From the NCBI RefSeq assembly GCF_905397395.1, contig NZ_CAJPVH010000023.1, forward strand, positions 1-64,000: a stretch of 64,000 nucleotides of DNA. The letters are read 5' to 3'. This stretch comes from Cupriavidus campinensis. Lineage in GTDB: Bacteria; Pseudomonadota; Gammaproteobacteria; Burkholderiales; Burkholderiaceae. The notes beneath the pieces are model-generated. The model worked only from the letters and a program-made list of their open reading frames with translations. It was not told the origin of the DNA and made no database searches. A program made the position numbers and the translations under genes. Below, piece by piece: positions 24,171-33,600 of this stretch (position 1 is the first letter of the stretch; every line of letters starts with the position of its first letter).

Positions 24171-24182
24171 GAACAACCGTGC
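24171..24182. promoter_or_regulatory. Putative TetR-type operator, copy 3 (GAACAACCGTGC)
   Basis: This 12-mer matches the operator at the FadB-type promoter at 11 of 12 bases, and the similarity continues into the following AT-rich stretch (TTATTTTT here, TATTTTG there). It lies 41 bases upstream of the ligase start in the 294-base divergent space shared with selO. That space holds no gene; TACAAT at 24318-24323 may be a -10 box for selO. Confidence 0.5.
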
Positions 24183-24424
24183 TTATTTTTGGCGGAATGT
24201 TCCCGTGCTCCTCGCCGCATGCGCGTCCACGTCATGCACGAGATTGATGTCCGCTATCGATAAGGCATGGCGCCCCGGTGGACACCCCCTCGGCCGACAG
24301 GGGAAAACCGGTGCAAGTACAATACTGCGTGCCCTGATGCGTCTCAATATGTCGTTTTCCCCTAGCCTGCAAGCGCACTTCGGCACCCCCAATCCACCCC
24401 CGCAGACCGCAAAGCAGGACGTCG

Positions 24425-25969
24425 ATGCCCCCTGAGTCCCCCGTACCGTTCCGCACCGCGCCCGGCTTTGCCGCGCTGGGCGAGCGCTTCTTCACGCGCC
24501 TGCAGCCCACGCCGCTGCCCTCGCCCTACCTGGTCAGCGTGGCGCCGGCTGCCGCCGCGCTGCTGGGCTGGAGCCCGCAGACGATCGGCGCCGAAGCCAG
24601 CCAGCCGGATTTCCTCGACACCTTTATCGGCAACCGCGTGCCCGACTGGGCCGACCCGCTGGCCACGGTCTACTCGGGCCACCAGTTCGGCGTCTGGGCC
24701 GGGCAGCTGGGCGATGGCCGCGCCATCCGCCTGGCCGAGGCCGAGCGCGACGACGGCCCGTGGGAAATCCAGCTGAAAGGGGGCGGCCTGACGCCCTACT
24801 CGCGCATGGCCGATGGCCGCGCGGTGCTGCGCTCATCGATCCGCGAATACCTGTGCTCCGAGGCCATGTACGCGCTGGGCGTGCCGACGACGCGGGCGCT
24901 GGCCATCGTCGGCTCGGACGCCCCGGTGCGCCGCGAGACCATCGAGACCGCCGCCGTGGTCACGCGCCTGGCGCCGAGCTTTATCCGCTTCGGCCATTTC
25001 GAGCACTTTGCCGCGCGCGAGGACCATGCCGCGCTGCGCGAGCTGGCCGATTTCGTCATCGACCGCTTCTACCCCGCCTGCCGCGATGCCGGCGGCAACC
25101 CCTACCAGGCGCTGCTGCGCGAGGTCTCGCTACGCACCGCGGACATGGTGGCGCACTGGCAGGCCGTCGGGTTCTGCCATGGGGTGATGAACACCGACAA
25201 TATGTCGATCCTGGGGCTGACCATCGACTACGGCCCGTTCGGCTTCCTGGACGCCTTCGACGCCAACCATATCTGCAACCATTCCGACCAGCAGGGCCGC
25301 TACGCCTATAGCCAGCAGCCTCAGGTGGCATTCTGGAACCTGCATTGCCTGGCGCAGGCGCTGCTCCCGCTCTGGCGCGACACCGATGCGGCCGACGCAG
25401 CCGATCCCGAGGCCGCCAAGGAAGCTGCGGTGGCCGCCGCGCGTGAGGCACTCGACCCGTTCCGCGACCGCTACGCCGCCGCCTTCTTCCGCCACTATCG
25501 CGCCAAGCTGGGCCTGCGCCCGCTGGGCGGGCAGGAAAACGAGGACGAGGCGCTGCTGACCAACCTGTTCCGGGTACTGCACGCCAACCGCGTGGACTAC
25601 ACCTTGTTCTGGCGCAACCTCGCCCGCATCTCGGGGAAGGATGCGAGTGCGGATGCCCCGGTGCGCGACCTGTTCCTGGACCGCGCCGCCTGGGACGCCT
25701 GGGCCGCCGAATACCGCGCCCGGCTGCAGGCCGAGCAGTCCGACGACGCCACGCGCGCCGCCGGCATGCTCGCCGTGAACCCGAAGTACATCCTGCGCAA
25801 TCACCTCGCAGAAACCGCGATCCGCGCCGCGCGCGACAAGGACTTCTCCGAGGTGGACCGCCTGCTGGCCGTGCTGTCCCGGCCATTCGACGAGCAGCCC
25901 GAGGCGGAAGCCTATGCCGCCCTGCCGCCGGACTGGGCGTCCGGGCTCGAGGTCAGTTGCTCATCGTGA
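24425..25969 (+). CDS. selO: Protein adenylyltransferase SelO (YdiU family)
   Basis: This 514-residue protein is a pseudokinase-fold enzyme that transfers AMP from ATP to Ser, Thr or Tyr of proteins, linked to redox stress. Seen are [18 protein letters not shown], the Lys in [21 protein letters not shown] (split over the nucleotide pocket), [15 protein letters not shown] with the catalytic Asp and Asn, and [12 protein letters not shown] for metal binding. The C-terminus VSCSS carries Cys where animal SelO has selenocysteine. Length is normal. The next gene is msrB, 101 bases downstream, another redox-repair function. Confidence 0.93.
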   Translation: MPPESPVPFRTAPGFAALGERFFTRLQPTPLPSPYLVSVAPAAAALLGWSPQTIGAEASQPDFLDTFIGNRVPDWADPLATVYSGHQFGVWAGQLGDGRAIRLAEAERDDGPWEIQLKGGGLTPYSRMADGRAVLRSSIREYLCSEAMYALGVPTTRALAIVGSDAPVRRETIETAAVVTRLAPSFIRFGHFEHFAAREDHAALRELADFVIDRFYPACRDAGGNPYQALLREVSLRTADMVAHWQAVGFCHGVMNTDNMSILGLTIDYGPFGFLDAFDANHICNHSDQQGRYAYSQQPQVAFWNLHCLAQALLPLWRDTDAADAADPEAAKEAAVAAAREALDPFRDRYAAAFFRHYRAKLGLRPLGGQENEDEALLTNLFRVLHANRVDYTLFWRNLARISGKDASADAPVRDLFLDRAAWDAWAAEYRARLQAEQSDDATRAAGMLAVNPKYILRNHLAETAIRAARDKDFSEVDRLLAVLSRPFDEQPEAEAYAALPPDWASGLEVSCSS

Positions 25970-26070
25970 CATCGAAGAATCGTGAATTTCTGAATCTGTA
26001 AGGATTGCGGCGCGAGTCCGACCAAGCAAGACCGGGGCCCCGCGCCACCGCCCAACGAGAAGGACGCAAG

Positions 26071-26478
26071 ATGACCATCAAGAAGACCGACGCCGAATGG
26101 CGTGAGCAACTCTCCGATATCGAGTACCGCGTCGCGCGTGAAGCCGCCACCGAGCGCCCGTTCACCGGCCGCTACTGGGACCACTGGAACCAGGGCATCT
26201 ACCACTGCGTGGGGTGCGGCACGCCGCTGTTCGAATCAGCCACGAAGTTCGACGCCGGCTGCGGCTGGCCCAGCTATTTCAAGCCGATCAACGGCGAGGT
26301 GATCGCCGAGCACACGGACCACAGCCACGGCATGACGCGCGTGGAAGTGCGCTGCAAGGAATGCGGCAGCCACCTGGGCCACGTGTTCGAGGATGGCCCG
26401 GCCCCCACCGGCCTGCGCTATTGCATCAACTCGGCTGCGCTAAAATTCGATGATCGGGATCCTTCCGATCGCGGGTGA
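26071..26478 (+). CDS. msrB: Peptide-methionine (R)-S-oxide reductase
   Basis: This 135-residue enzyme reduces the R form of methionine sulfoxide in proteins. Zinc-binding Cys pairs lie in CVGCGTPLF and [19 protein letters not shown] and [10 protein letters not shown] are family signatures, and the catalytic Cys is in RYCINSAAL near the end. The ATG at 26071 follows AGAAGGAC. The open frame begins 22 codons earlier but adds a non-conserved Arg-rich stretch. Its place right after selO suggests joint action against protein oxidation. Confidence 0.95.
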   Translation: MTIKKTDAEWREQLSDIEYRVAREAATERPFTGRYWDHWNQGIYHCVGCGTPLFESATKFDAGCGWPSYFKPINGEVIAEHTDHSHGMTRVEVRCKECGSHLGHVFEDGPAPTGLRYCINSAALKFDDRDPSDRG

Positions 26479-26593
26479 AACTTCGGGTGATGTAATCGTT
26501 GCTTAGGACGCCCGCCACGCGCCATTCCCCAAGTACAATGGCGCGGCCGCGGGCCTCTGCACCAGGCAAGCCCGCCAATCAACCATCGTCCGC

Positions 26594-27133
26594 ATGAAAT
26601 TTCTTTTCGACCTGTTTCCGGTCATCCTGTTCTTCATCGCCTTCAAGCTGTTCGGCATCTATCCGGCCACGGCCGTCGCGATGATTGCCACGGTGTTCCA
26701 GATTGCCTGGGTGCGCTTCCGCCACGGCAAGGTGGAACCGATGCAATGGGTCAGCCTGCTGATCATCGGCGTGTTTGGCGGTGCCACCATCCTGTTGCAC
26801 AACGAGACCTTCATCAAGTGGAAGCCGACGGTGCTGTACTGGCTGTTCGCGGTGACGCTGGTGGGCTCGGTCATTGGCTGGCGCAAGAACCTGATCCGCG
26901 CCATGATGGAAAAGCAGGTCACCCTGCCGGACGCCATGTGGGGCCGCCTGAATGCGGCCTGGGCCGGCTTCTTCGCCGCCATGGGCCTGCTGAACCTCTA
27001 CGTGGCATACACGTTCTCCACCGATACCTGGGTCAACTTCAAGCTGTTCGGCAGCATGGGGCTGATGCTGGTGTTCATCGTGCTCCAGAGCATCTGGATG
27101 TCGCGCCATATCCAGGAAACCCCGTCCGAATAA
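26594..27133 (+). CDS. yciB: Inner-membrane septation protein A (YciB family)
   Basis: This 179-residue protein has five hydrophobic segments and the YciB/IspZ signatures [20 protein letters not shown] and [15 protein letters not shown]. It is an inner-membrane protein linked to cell-envelope synthesis and septation, also called IspA/IspZ in older annotation. TACAAT at 26534-26539 may be its -10 box. The next gene, bolA, starts 28 bases downstream, so the two and the parvulin gene probably form one unit. Confidence 0.93.
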   Translation: MKFLFDLFPVILFFIAFKLFGIYPATAVAMIATVFQIAWVRFRHGKVEPMQWVSLLIIGVFGGATILLHNETFIKWKPTVLYWLFAVTLVGSVIGWRKNLIRAMMEKQVTLPDAMWGRLNAAWAGFFAAMGLLNLYVAYTFSTDTWVNFKLFGSMGLMLVFIVLQSIWMSRHIQETPSE

Positions 27134-27161
27134 GCCGGACGCCACGCTACAAGGAACCCGG

Positions 27162-27476
27162 ATGGCTGCAGACCCCGCCACCATCGACGCGCTGCTGCGT
27201 GCGGCCCTCGACCCCTCCCGCCTGACCGTGCGCGACGACAGCGCGGCCCATGCCGGCCATGCCGGCGCGGCCTCCGGCGGAGGGCATTACGAAGTGCTGA
27301 TCGTTAGCGAGTTGTTTGCGGGCCACTCGCGGGTTGCCCGCCATCGCATGGTGTATGATGCGCTGCGCGCCCTGTTCCCGGCGCAGATTCATGCGCTGGC
27401 CGTCAGCGCCTACACCGACCAAGAATATCAATCCCGCGAAGCTTCACGCGACGCTACCCGCAACTCTCAGACCTGA
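27162..27476 (+). CDS. bolA: BolA family protein
   Basis: This 104-residue protein has the BolA core HYEVLIVSELFAGHSRVARHRMVYDAL, including the conserved His and the helix-turn-helix-like segment; the N-terminal 40 residues are variable. BolA proteins bind monothiol glutaredoxin through a [2Fe-2S] cluster and can act on cell-shape genes. AAGGAACC precedes the ATG. Its stop is four bases before the parvulin gene start, a clear operon arrangement found in related betaproteobacteria. Confidence 0.9.
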   Translation: MAADPATIDALLRAALDPSRLTVRDDSAAHAGHAGAASGGGHYEVLIVSELFAGHSRVARHRMVYDALRALFPAQIHALAVSAYTDQEYQSREASRDATRNSQT

Positions 27477-27480
27477 TTCC

Positions 27481-28275
27481 ATGAAGACCACCGTCCTCTC
27501 GTTCAGCCTGGCGGCTGTGCTTGCTGCTGGCAGCCTGCCCGCAATCGCCCAGAACGCCGCCGTTGTGAATGGCAAGCCCATCCCCTCGGCCAAGCTGGAC
27601 AAGCTGATCGCCGGCACCGGCCAGCCCGCCAGCCCCGAGCTGCGCGACCGGGCCCGCACCATGCTGATCGACCGGGAACTGCTGCTGCAGGAAGCCAACA
27701 AGCGCGGCATCACCCAGCGCGACGACGTGCAGGAGCAGCTCGAGCAGGCCAAGCTCAACGTGCTGGCCGGCGCGGTGTTCGAGGACTACGTGCGCACCAA
27801 CGGCGCCAGCGACGACGAACTGCGCAAGCAGTACGACAAGATCAAGGCGCAGTTCGGCAACGGCAAGGAATACCACGTCCGCCACATCCTGGTGGAGAAG
27901 GAAGCCGACGCCCGCGCAATCATCGCCAAGATCAAGGGCGGCGCCAAGTTCGAGGACGTGGCCAAGGCTTCGTCGAAGGACACCGGCTCGGCCGTCAATG
28001 GCGGCGACCTGGACTGGGCCAACAGCACCAGCTACGTGCCCGAGTTCTCGGCCGCGATGACCGGCCTGAAGAAGGGCCAGATGACCGACACGCCGGTCAA
28101 GACCCAGTTTGGCTGGCACATCATCGAACTGGTGGACACGCGCGACGCCAAGATCCCGTCGTTCGAGGAAGTGAAGCCGCAGCTGCAACAGATGCTGATG
28201 GGGGACCAGGCCTGGCAGCGCGAGCAGTTCCAGGCAATGATGAAGTCGATCAAGGAAAAGGCCAAGATCCAGTAA
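27481..28275 (+). CDS. Periplasmic peptidyl-prolyl isomerase, parvulin (PpiC/PrsA type)
   Basis: This is a 264-residue exported chaperone. MKTTVLSFSLAAVLAAGSLP then AIAQ forms a signal peptide. Residues 25-130 resemble the SurA N-domain. A single rotamase domain follows with YHVRHILVEKE, a GDLDWANSTSYVPEFSAAM segment and TQFGWHIIELVD, all parvulin hallmarks. It should fold outer-membrane or periplasmic proteins. A strong terminator follows directly, closing the yciB-bolA unit. The start at 27481 is the only one that gives a signal peptide. Confidence 0.92.
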   Translation: MKTTVLSFSLAAVLAAGSLPAIAQNAAVVNGKPIPSAKLDKLIAGTGQPASPELRDRARTMLIDRELLLQEANKRGITQRDDVQEQLEQAKLNVLAGAVFEDYVRTNGASDDELRKQYDKIKAQFGNGKEYHVRHILVEKEADARAIIAKIKGGAKFEDVAKASSKDTGSAVNGGDLDWANSTSYVPEFSAAMTGLKKGQMTDTPVKTQFGWHIIELVDTRDAKIPSFEEVKPQLQQMLMGDQAWQREQFQAMMKSIKEKAKIQ

Positions 28276-28298
28276 GGATCCCGGCGTTTCCCGATACC

Positions 28299-28325
28299 GA
28301 AACCGGCGCCCAGGCGCCGGTTTTT
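28299..28325 (+). terminator. Rho-independent terminator after the parvulin gene
   Basis: The arms AACCGGCGCC and GGCGCCGGTT (with small loop CA) are followed by TTTTTG. It stands about 25 bases after the stop codon. Confidence 0.85.
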
Positions 28326-28461
28326 GTTTCCCGGGCGCGCTGGCACACACTTTGGGGATATTTCGACGTTCCCCCGGCACAGTGCGCCCGGTAAGATGTT
28401 TCCCACGGGCCGCCGGGCCGTTCCGGACCGGCACCCGGCATCCTGGGAGCGCATTGCAAGC

Positions 28462-28782
28462 ATGGGCGTGACAAGCGGCTACTGGCACCTGTGGCATCTC
28501 TACTCGCGCGGCGTCGTCTACTGCGCGCTGGGCATGCCGCATATCGATTGCACGGGCATGCGCTGGCGCCACCTCCACCCTCACCTGCCCGAGCGCGACC
28601 GATACGCGCAGACCAAGCTGCTCCAGGCGACCATCGCCTATATGGAGATGCACGGCGAACTGTCCGTGCCGCCCGACGCCGACCGCATGCGCCTGCTGTA
28701 CTCGCGCTACCTGCCCTGGAGCGCCCGGCTCCAGGCGGACATGGCGCCCATCGATCCCACGGTGAACCCGGCGACGGCTTAG
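28462..28782 (+). CDS. Hypothetical protein
   Basis: This 106-residue protein is unknown to me. It begins MGVTSGYWHLWHLYSRG and is rich in Trp, Tyr and His (about 15 His or Trp), with a LHPHLPERDRY segment and a LLQATIAYMEMHG helix. There is no signal peptide or clear membrane segment. The frame continues 46 codons upstream across the parvulin terminator, so the internal ATG at 28462 is preferred, though its ribosome binding site is weak. It sits alone between a terminator and the racemase gene. The His/Trp content could mean metal or haem contact; that is a guess. Confidence 0.55.
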   Translation: MGVTSGYWHLWHLYSRGVVYCALGMPHIDCTGMRWRHLHPHLPERDRYAQTKLLQATIAYMEMHGELSVPPDADRMRLLYSRYLPWSARLQADMAPIDPTVNPATA

Positions 28783-28945
28783 CTTCGCCCCCTCCGCCAT
28801 TCCCACAAAAAGTTACTCTAGCGTCACGTACAACCCGGATATTGCTGACGATCCTGTCAGCGAAGCCAGGTCTTCGGCATGGGCATTGCTTGGGTCCGCT
28901 ACCCCCTGCGGCCATAACGCCTGAATCCTGCCACCGAGAGTTGTC

Positions 28946-29680
28946 ATGAAGCTCAAGATCATCAACCCCAATACCACCCAGAGCATGACCGACAAGATCG
29001 GCCAGTGTGCCCGTGCGGTGGCCATGCCGGACACACAGATCGTGGCAGTCAGCCCACGCATGGGCCCGGCTTCCATCGAGAGCCATTACGATGAGGCGCT
29101 CAGCGTGCCGGGCATCCTCGACGAGGTCCTGCTGGGTGAGCAGGAGCACGTGGACGGCTACGTGATTGCCTGTTTCGGCGATCCGGGCCTCTACGCAGCG
29201 CGCGAGGTAGCGCGCGGCCCCGTGATCGGCATCGCCGAGGCCGCCATGCACGCGGCCAGTATGATCGGCACGAGCTTCAGCGTGGTCACCACGCTGGCCC
29301 GCACCTGCAATATCGCCTGGCACCTGGCCGAGCGCTACGGCATGAAGCGGTTCTGCCGCAACGTGCGCGCCAGCGACCTGCCCGTACTGGAGCTGGAGCG
29401 GCCCGGCTCGGATGCGCGCCGCATCATCACCGAAGCCTGCCGCGTGGCACTGGCCGAGGACCAGAGCGACTGTATCGTCCTGGGCTGCGCTGGCATGACG
29501 GACCTGTGCGCGGAGATCTCCGACGCGACTGGCGCCCCGGTGATCGACGGCGTCTCATGCGCCGTCAAGATGGCCGAGGCACTAGTCTCGCTGCGGCTCT
29601 CCACCAGCAAGCGCGGAGACTGGGCGCGGCCGCTGCCGAAGGCCTACACCGGCCTGCTGGCCCAGTACGCGCTGGGCTGA
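28946..29680 (+). CDS. Aspartate/glutamate/hydantoin racemase family protein
   Basis: This 244-residue protein has two-domain Asp/Glu racemase architecture with one catalytic Cys per domain: YVIACFGDPG near residue 75 and IVLGCAGMTDL near 180. The N-terminus KLKIINPNTT and the E-A-AMHAA region match hydantoin racemase (HyuE) and allantoin-pathway relatives. It would racemise 5-substituted hydantoins or a related amino-acid derivative without cofactor. No hydantoinase gene is near, so the substrate is open. Start chosen at MKLKII, which opens the first strand. Confidence 0.88.
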   Translation: MKLKIINPNTTQSMTDKIGQCARAVAMPDTQIVAVSPRMGPASIESHYDEALSVPGILDEVLLGEQEHVDGYVIACFGDPGLYAAREVARGPVIGIAEAAMHAASMIGTSFSVVTTLARTCNIAWHLAERYGMKRFCRNVRASDLPVLELERPGSDARRIITEACRVALAEDQSDCIVLGCAGMTDLCAEISDATGAPVIDGVSCAVKMAEALVSLRLSTSKRGDWARPLPKAYTGLLAQYALG

Positions 29681-29990
29681 ATGCACCGCATTGAGTCATT
29701 GCCAGGCCGGTCGCGCCCAATCTTGCCCCCCCCGACTTCCAGAGCAGCATCAGCAAAGACCGAGGCGCACCATCCGCGCTGGTTTGATCTGGCGCAAAGT
29801 CAGTCGCAACAGCAGGGATCGGCAACAAATGTTCACGTCTGTCTGATTGGCGACGGCGTGAGGTGGACTTAGGATGGGCTGCCTGAATTCCTCGATCTGG
29901 AGCATCCATCATGCCAATCATTGCACTGCCCTTCGCCATCGCCAGGCGCTATCCGAACCAGAGGTCGCTGCGCGGCTAAGGCATCGCCCC
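29681..29990. other. Intergenic region upstream of two small membrane genes
   Basis: This 310-base spacer is visibly less GC-rich than the genes around it. It contains the FNR-like box listed separately and a 22-codon open frame at 29911-29979 (MPIIALPF...) whose stop is 11 bases before the next gene; whether that is a leader peptide is unknown. No other gene is seen. Confidence 0.5.
29784..29797. promoter_or_regulatory. Possible FNR/ANR-type box TTGATCTGGCGCAA
   Basis: Eight of the ten defined positions of the FNR consensus TTGAT-N4-ATCAA are matched. It lies about 195 bases before the membrane gene at 29991 and 114 bases after the racemase stop. One imperfect site is weak evidence alone. 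Confidence 0.35.
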
Positions 29991-30428
29991 ATGACCGCGG
30001 CGCTCGACCTGCTCGGCTGGTTCTTCATCAACATCGCCGTCCCGTTGCTGGCGCCCGTGGCATTGCTGCCAATTGCGCGTGTGCCCCGCTTCTATCGGCG
30101 GCACAGCAGAGGCATTGTCGTGCGGGCCGTCCAGGATGGGCAACTGCTCTGGACCGTGATTGCGATGAGCGCCAGCGCATGCCATGCACTGGCAGGGCAA
30201 TTCAACGTCGACCTACTGCCCGGTCCACAGCGGCTGGTCTGGCTCGGCATCACGTGGCATGTGGGCATGATTGTTGGCGCGTCCGGACTCGTCCTCGTGG
30301 GTGCCATGGACCAGCATCCCGCGCGGCGCGGCGCCGACTTGCAACCTAACCATATCCTGCGGCTCTCGGTCGTCCTGGCCATGCTGGCCGCGGTCAGTTG
30401 CTCGGTCATGCGCGCATTGGGTTCCTAG
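29991..30428 (+). CDS. Hypothetical four-helix membrane protein
   Basis: This 145-residue protein has four predicted transmembrane helices at about residues 7-28, 50-70, 82-105 and 120-142. TM1 is preceded by MTAALDLLGWFF and TM3 contains WHVGMIVGASG; His residues lie in or near TM2 and TM3. I recognise no characterised family. The frame is open upstream to 29874, but the ATG at 29991 gives the sensible hydrophobic N-terminus; the ribosome binding site is weak (TAAGG, distant). A 48-residue membrane peptide gene follows 23 bases later. A role in respiration is suggested only by the FNR-like box. Confidence 0.6.
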   Translation: MTAALDLLGWFFINIAVPLLAPVALLPIARVPRFYRRHSRGIVVRAVQDGQLLWTVIAMSASACHALAGQFNVDLLPGPQRLVWLGITWHVGMIVGASGLVLVGAMDQHPARRGADLQPNHILRLSVVLAMLAAVSCSVMRALGS

Positions 30429-30451
30429 CTATCAACCTTAAGGAAACGCTC

Positions 30452-30598
30452 ATGGAAAAATTCCTGAACCGGCTGCGTCATGACAAACGCTTCGCAAGGA
30501 GGTTCGAGATGGTGGTCATCCTTGTGTACGGCAGCACGGGCCTCTGCTGGATGTCCGCGCTGGCCTACACGGTGCTGACCAGAGGCGGCCTCAAATAG
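30452..30598 (+). CDS. Small single-helix membrane protein
   Basis: This 48-residue protein has a strongly basic N-terminus (KFLNRLRHDKRFARRF) followed by one hydrophobic helix, VVILVYGSTGLCWMSALAYTV. TAAGGAAA precedes the ATG, so translation is credible. The plan resembles small subunits of membrane complexes such as cytochrome oxidase accessory peptides, but I cannot name a family. It is followed at once by a terminator and probably forms an operon with the four-helix gene. Confidence 0.6.
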   Translation: MEKFLNRLRHDKRFARRFEMVVILVYGSTGLCWMSALAYTVLTRGGLK

Positions 30599-30601
30599 GA
30601 A

Positions 30602-30623
30602 AAGCCCGCTTGCGCGGGCTTTC
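30602..30623. terminator. Bidirectional terminator between the small membrane gene and purL
   Basis: The arms AAAGCCCGC and GCGGGCTTT with loop TTGC form a 9-base stem, which works for the plus-strand gene ending at 30598 and for purL ending at 30658. Confidence 0.8.
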
Positions 30624-30657
30624 CTGGGGCTTCAGTCTGTCAAGCGCCGTGCAGCGA

Positions 30658-33600
30658 TCAACCGACCCACTTCCGGGCGTTGCGGAACATGCGCATCCAC
30701 GGGCTGCCGCCGTCTGCGGCCTGCTTCCAGGCATCCGGGGCCCAGCTCATGGTGGCTGCCCGGAACACGCGCTCCGGGTGGGGCATCAGGGCCGTGAAGC
30801 GGCCGTCCACGGTCGTGACCGAGGTGATGCCGTCCGGCGAGCCGTTCGGGTTCAGCGGATAGGCCTGCGTCACGGCGCCCTTGTTGTCGACGAAGCGCAG
30901 CGCCACCTTGGCGGCCTGGATGTCGCCCTGCTGCGAGAAGTCGGCAAACCCTTCGCCGTGTGCCACGACGATCGGAATGCGGCTGCCTTCCATGCCGGCG
31001 AAGAAGATCGATGGCGATTGCTCGACCTGCACCGTCACGAAGCGCGCTTCGTACTGTTCCGACTGGTTGCGCGTGAACTTCGGCCAGGCATTGGCACCCG
31101 GGATGATCGGGGCGAGGTTGCTCAACATCTGGCAACCGTTGCAAACGCCCAGCGCGAAGGTGTCCTGGCGGTTGAAGAAGGCCGCGAACTGCTCGGCCAT
31201 CTGCGCGTTGAACAGGATGGTCTTGGCCCAGCCTTCGCCGGCGCCCAGCACGTCGCCGTAGCTGAAGCCGCCGCACGCCACGAAGCCCTTGAAGTCGGCC
31301 AGGCTCGCCCGGCCGGCGATCAGATCGCTCATATGAACGTCGTGCGTGTCGAAACCGGCGCGGTCCATGCTGTACGCCATTTCGAGGTGCGAGTTGACGC
31401 CTTGCTCACGCAGGATGGCGACGCGCGGACGGTTGCCAGTGGCGATGAACGGCGCGGCGATGTCCTCGGCCGGGTCGAACGTCAGCACCGGGCTGATACC
31501 GGGGTCCGTGGCGTCCTGGAGCAGCTGGTACTCGCTGTCCGCGCAGGCCGGGTTGTCGCGCAGGCGCGCGATGCGCCAGCTGACTTCCGACCAGTTGCGC
31601 TGGAGTTCGGCACGGGCGGCGCCGAACACCTTCTTGGCGTCGCGGTACACCTCGACCTGATCCGTCGTGTTCGGCTTGCCGATCACGTGGCTGCAGGCCG
31701 ACAGGCCAGCTTCGCGGAGCACGCCAAACACGGCGTCGCGCTCGTCGAGTCGCACCTGGATCACGGCGCCCAGCTCTTCGGCGAACAGCGCGCGCAGCGT
31801 CTGGTCGTTGCGGCGCTCCGCCACCTGCTGCGCCCAGTTCTTGGCGTCGCCGTAGTCCTGCTCCTGCGTCGGGTCGAGCGTCAGCATGTCCACGTTCAGG
31901 GACACGCCGCAGTGGCCCGCAAACGCCATTTCGGCCACGGCAGCCATGAAGCCGCCGTCCGAGCGGTCGTGGTAGGCCAGCAGCTTGCCTTCGCGGTTCA
32001 GGCGCTGGATCACGTTGAAGAAGTTCTTCAGGTCGTCGGCGTTGTCGACGTCCGGCGCGCGGTCGCCCACCTGCTGCGTCACCTGCGCCAGGATGCTGCC
32101 ACCCATGCGGTTCTTGCCGCGGCCCAGGTCGATGGCGATCAGCACGCTGTCGCCCAGGTCCGTGCGAAGCTGCGGCGTCAGGGTATTGTCGACGTCATCC
32201 ACCGCGGCGAACGCCGAGATGATCAGCGACACCGGCGCCACCACTTCCTTGTCGCCATCGGCGTCCTGCCACTTGGTGCGCATGGACAGCGAATCCTTGC
32301 CGACCGGAATGCTGATGCCCAGCGCCGGGCACAGTTCCATGCCGACGGCATGCACGGTGTCGTACAGCTTGGCATCCTCGCCCGCCACGCCGCAGGCGGC
32401 CATCCAGTTGGCCGACAGCTTGACCTTGCCGAGGTCCTTGACCGGCGCGGCCGCCAGGTTCGTCAGCGCCTCGCCAATCGCCATGCGGCCGGAGGCCGGT
32501 GCGTCGATCACGGCCAGCGGCGTGCGCTCGCCCATGGTCATCGCCTCGCCGGCCTTTCCCTTGTAGTCGAGCGTGGTCACGGCCACGTCGGCCACCGGCA
32601 CCTGCCACGGGCCGACCATCTGGTCGCGCGCGTTCATGCCGCCCACGGTACGGTCACCAATGGTGATCAGGAACGACTTGCTGGCCACGGTGGGGTGGCG
32701 CAGCACGTCGCGCACCGCCTGCTCCAGCGCGATGCCGGTCACGTCCACCGGCGGCAGTTCCCGGGTCACGCGGGTCACGTCGCGGTGCATGCGCGGCGGC
32801 TTGCCCAGCAGCACGTCCGTCGGCATGTCCACCGCGAAGTGCTCCTTGAGCGCGGCGTCCACGTGGGCATCCACCAGTTGCAGCTGCTGCTCCTCGGTGG
32901 CCACGCCAACCACGGCAAACGGGGCGCGCTCGCGCTCGCACATGGCCTGGAAGCGCGGGAAGCTGTCCGGCGCAATCGCCATGACATAGCGTTCCTGCGA
33001 CTCATTGCACCAGATTTCCGCCGGCGACAGGCCCGACTCCTCCAGGTGCACCTGGCGCAGGTCGAAGCGCGCGCCACGGCCGGCGCCGTCCACGAGTTCG
33101 GGGAAGGCGTTCGAGATGCCGCCCGCGCCCACATCGTGGATCGACAGGATCGGGTTGTCGTCGCCAAGCTGCCAGCAGGCGTTGATGACTTCCTGCGCGC
33201 GGCGTTCCATCTCGGGGTTGCCCCGTTGCACGGAGTCGAAATCGAGGTCGGCCGTGTTCGTACCGGTGGCCATCGAGCTGGCGGCACCGCCGCCCATGCC
33301 GATGCGCATGCCCGGGCCGCCAAGCTGGATCAGCAGCGTGCCGGCCGGCAGCGGGTCCTTGTGGGTATGGCTGGCGTCGATGTTGCCGATGCCGCCGGCA
33401 ATCATGATCGGCTTGTGATAGCCGCGCACCGTGCCGGCCACGTTCTGCTCGTAGACGCGGAAGTAGCCGCCCAGGTTGGCGCGGCCGAACTCGTTGTTGA
33501 ACGCGGCGCCGCCGAGCGGGCCCTCGATCATGATCTGGAGCGGCGAGGCGATGCGGTCCGGCTTGCCGGTTACGCCGGCCTTGTCGTCCGGATTGCGATG

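Noticed and set aside
24318..24323. TACAAT before selO as a promoter
   Set aside because: A -10-like hexamer only; no -35 match at 16-19 bases. Mentioned in the operator entry but not listed as its own feature.
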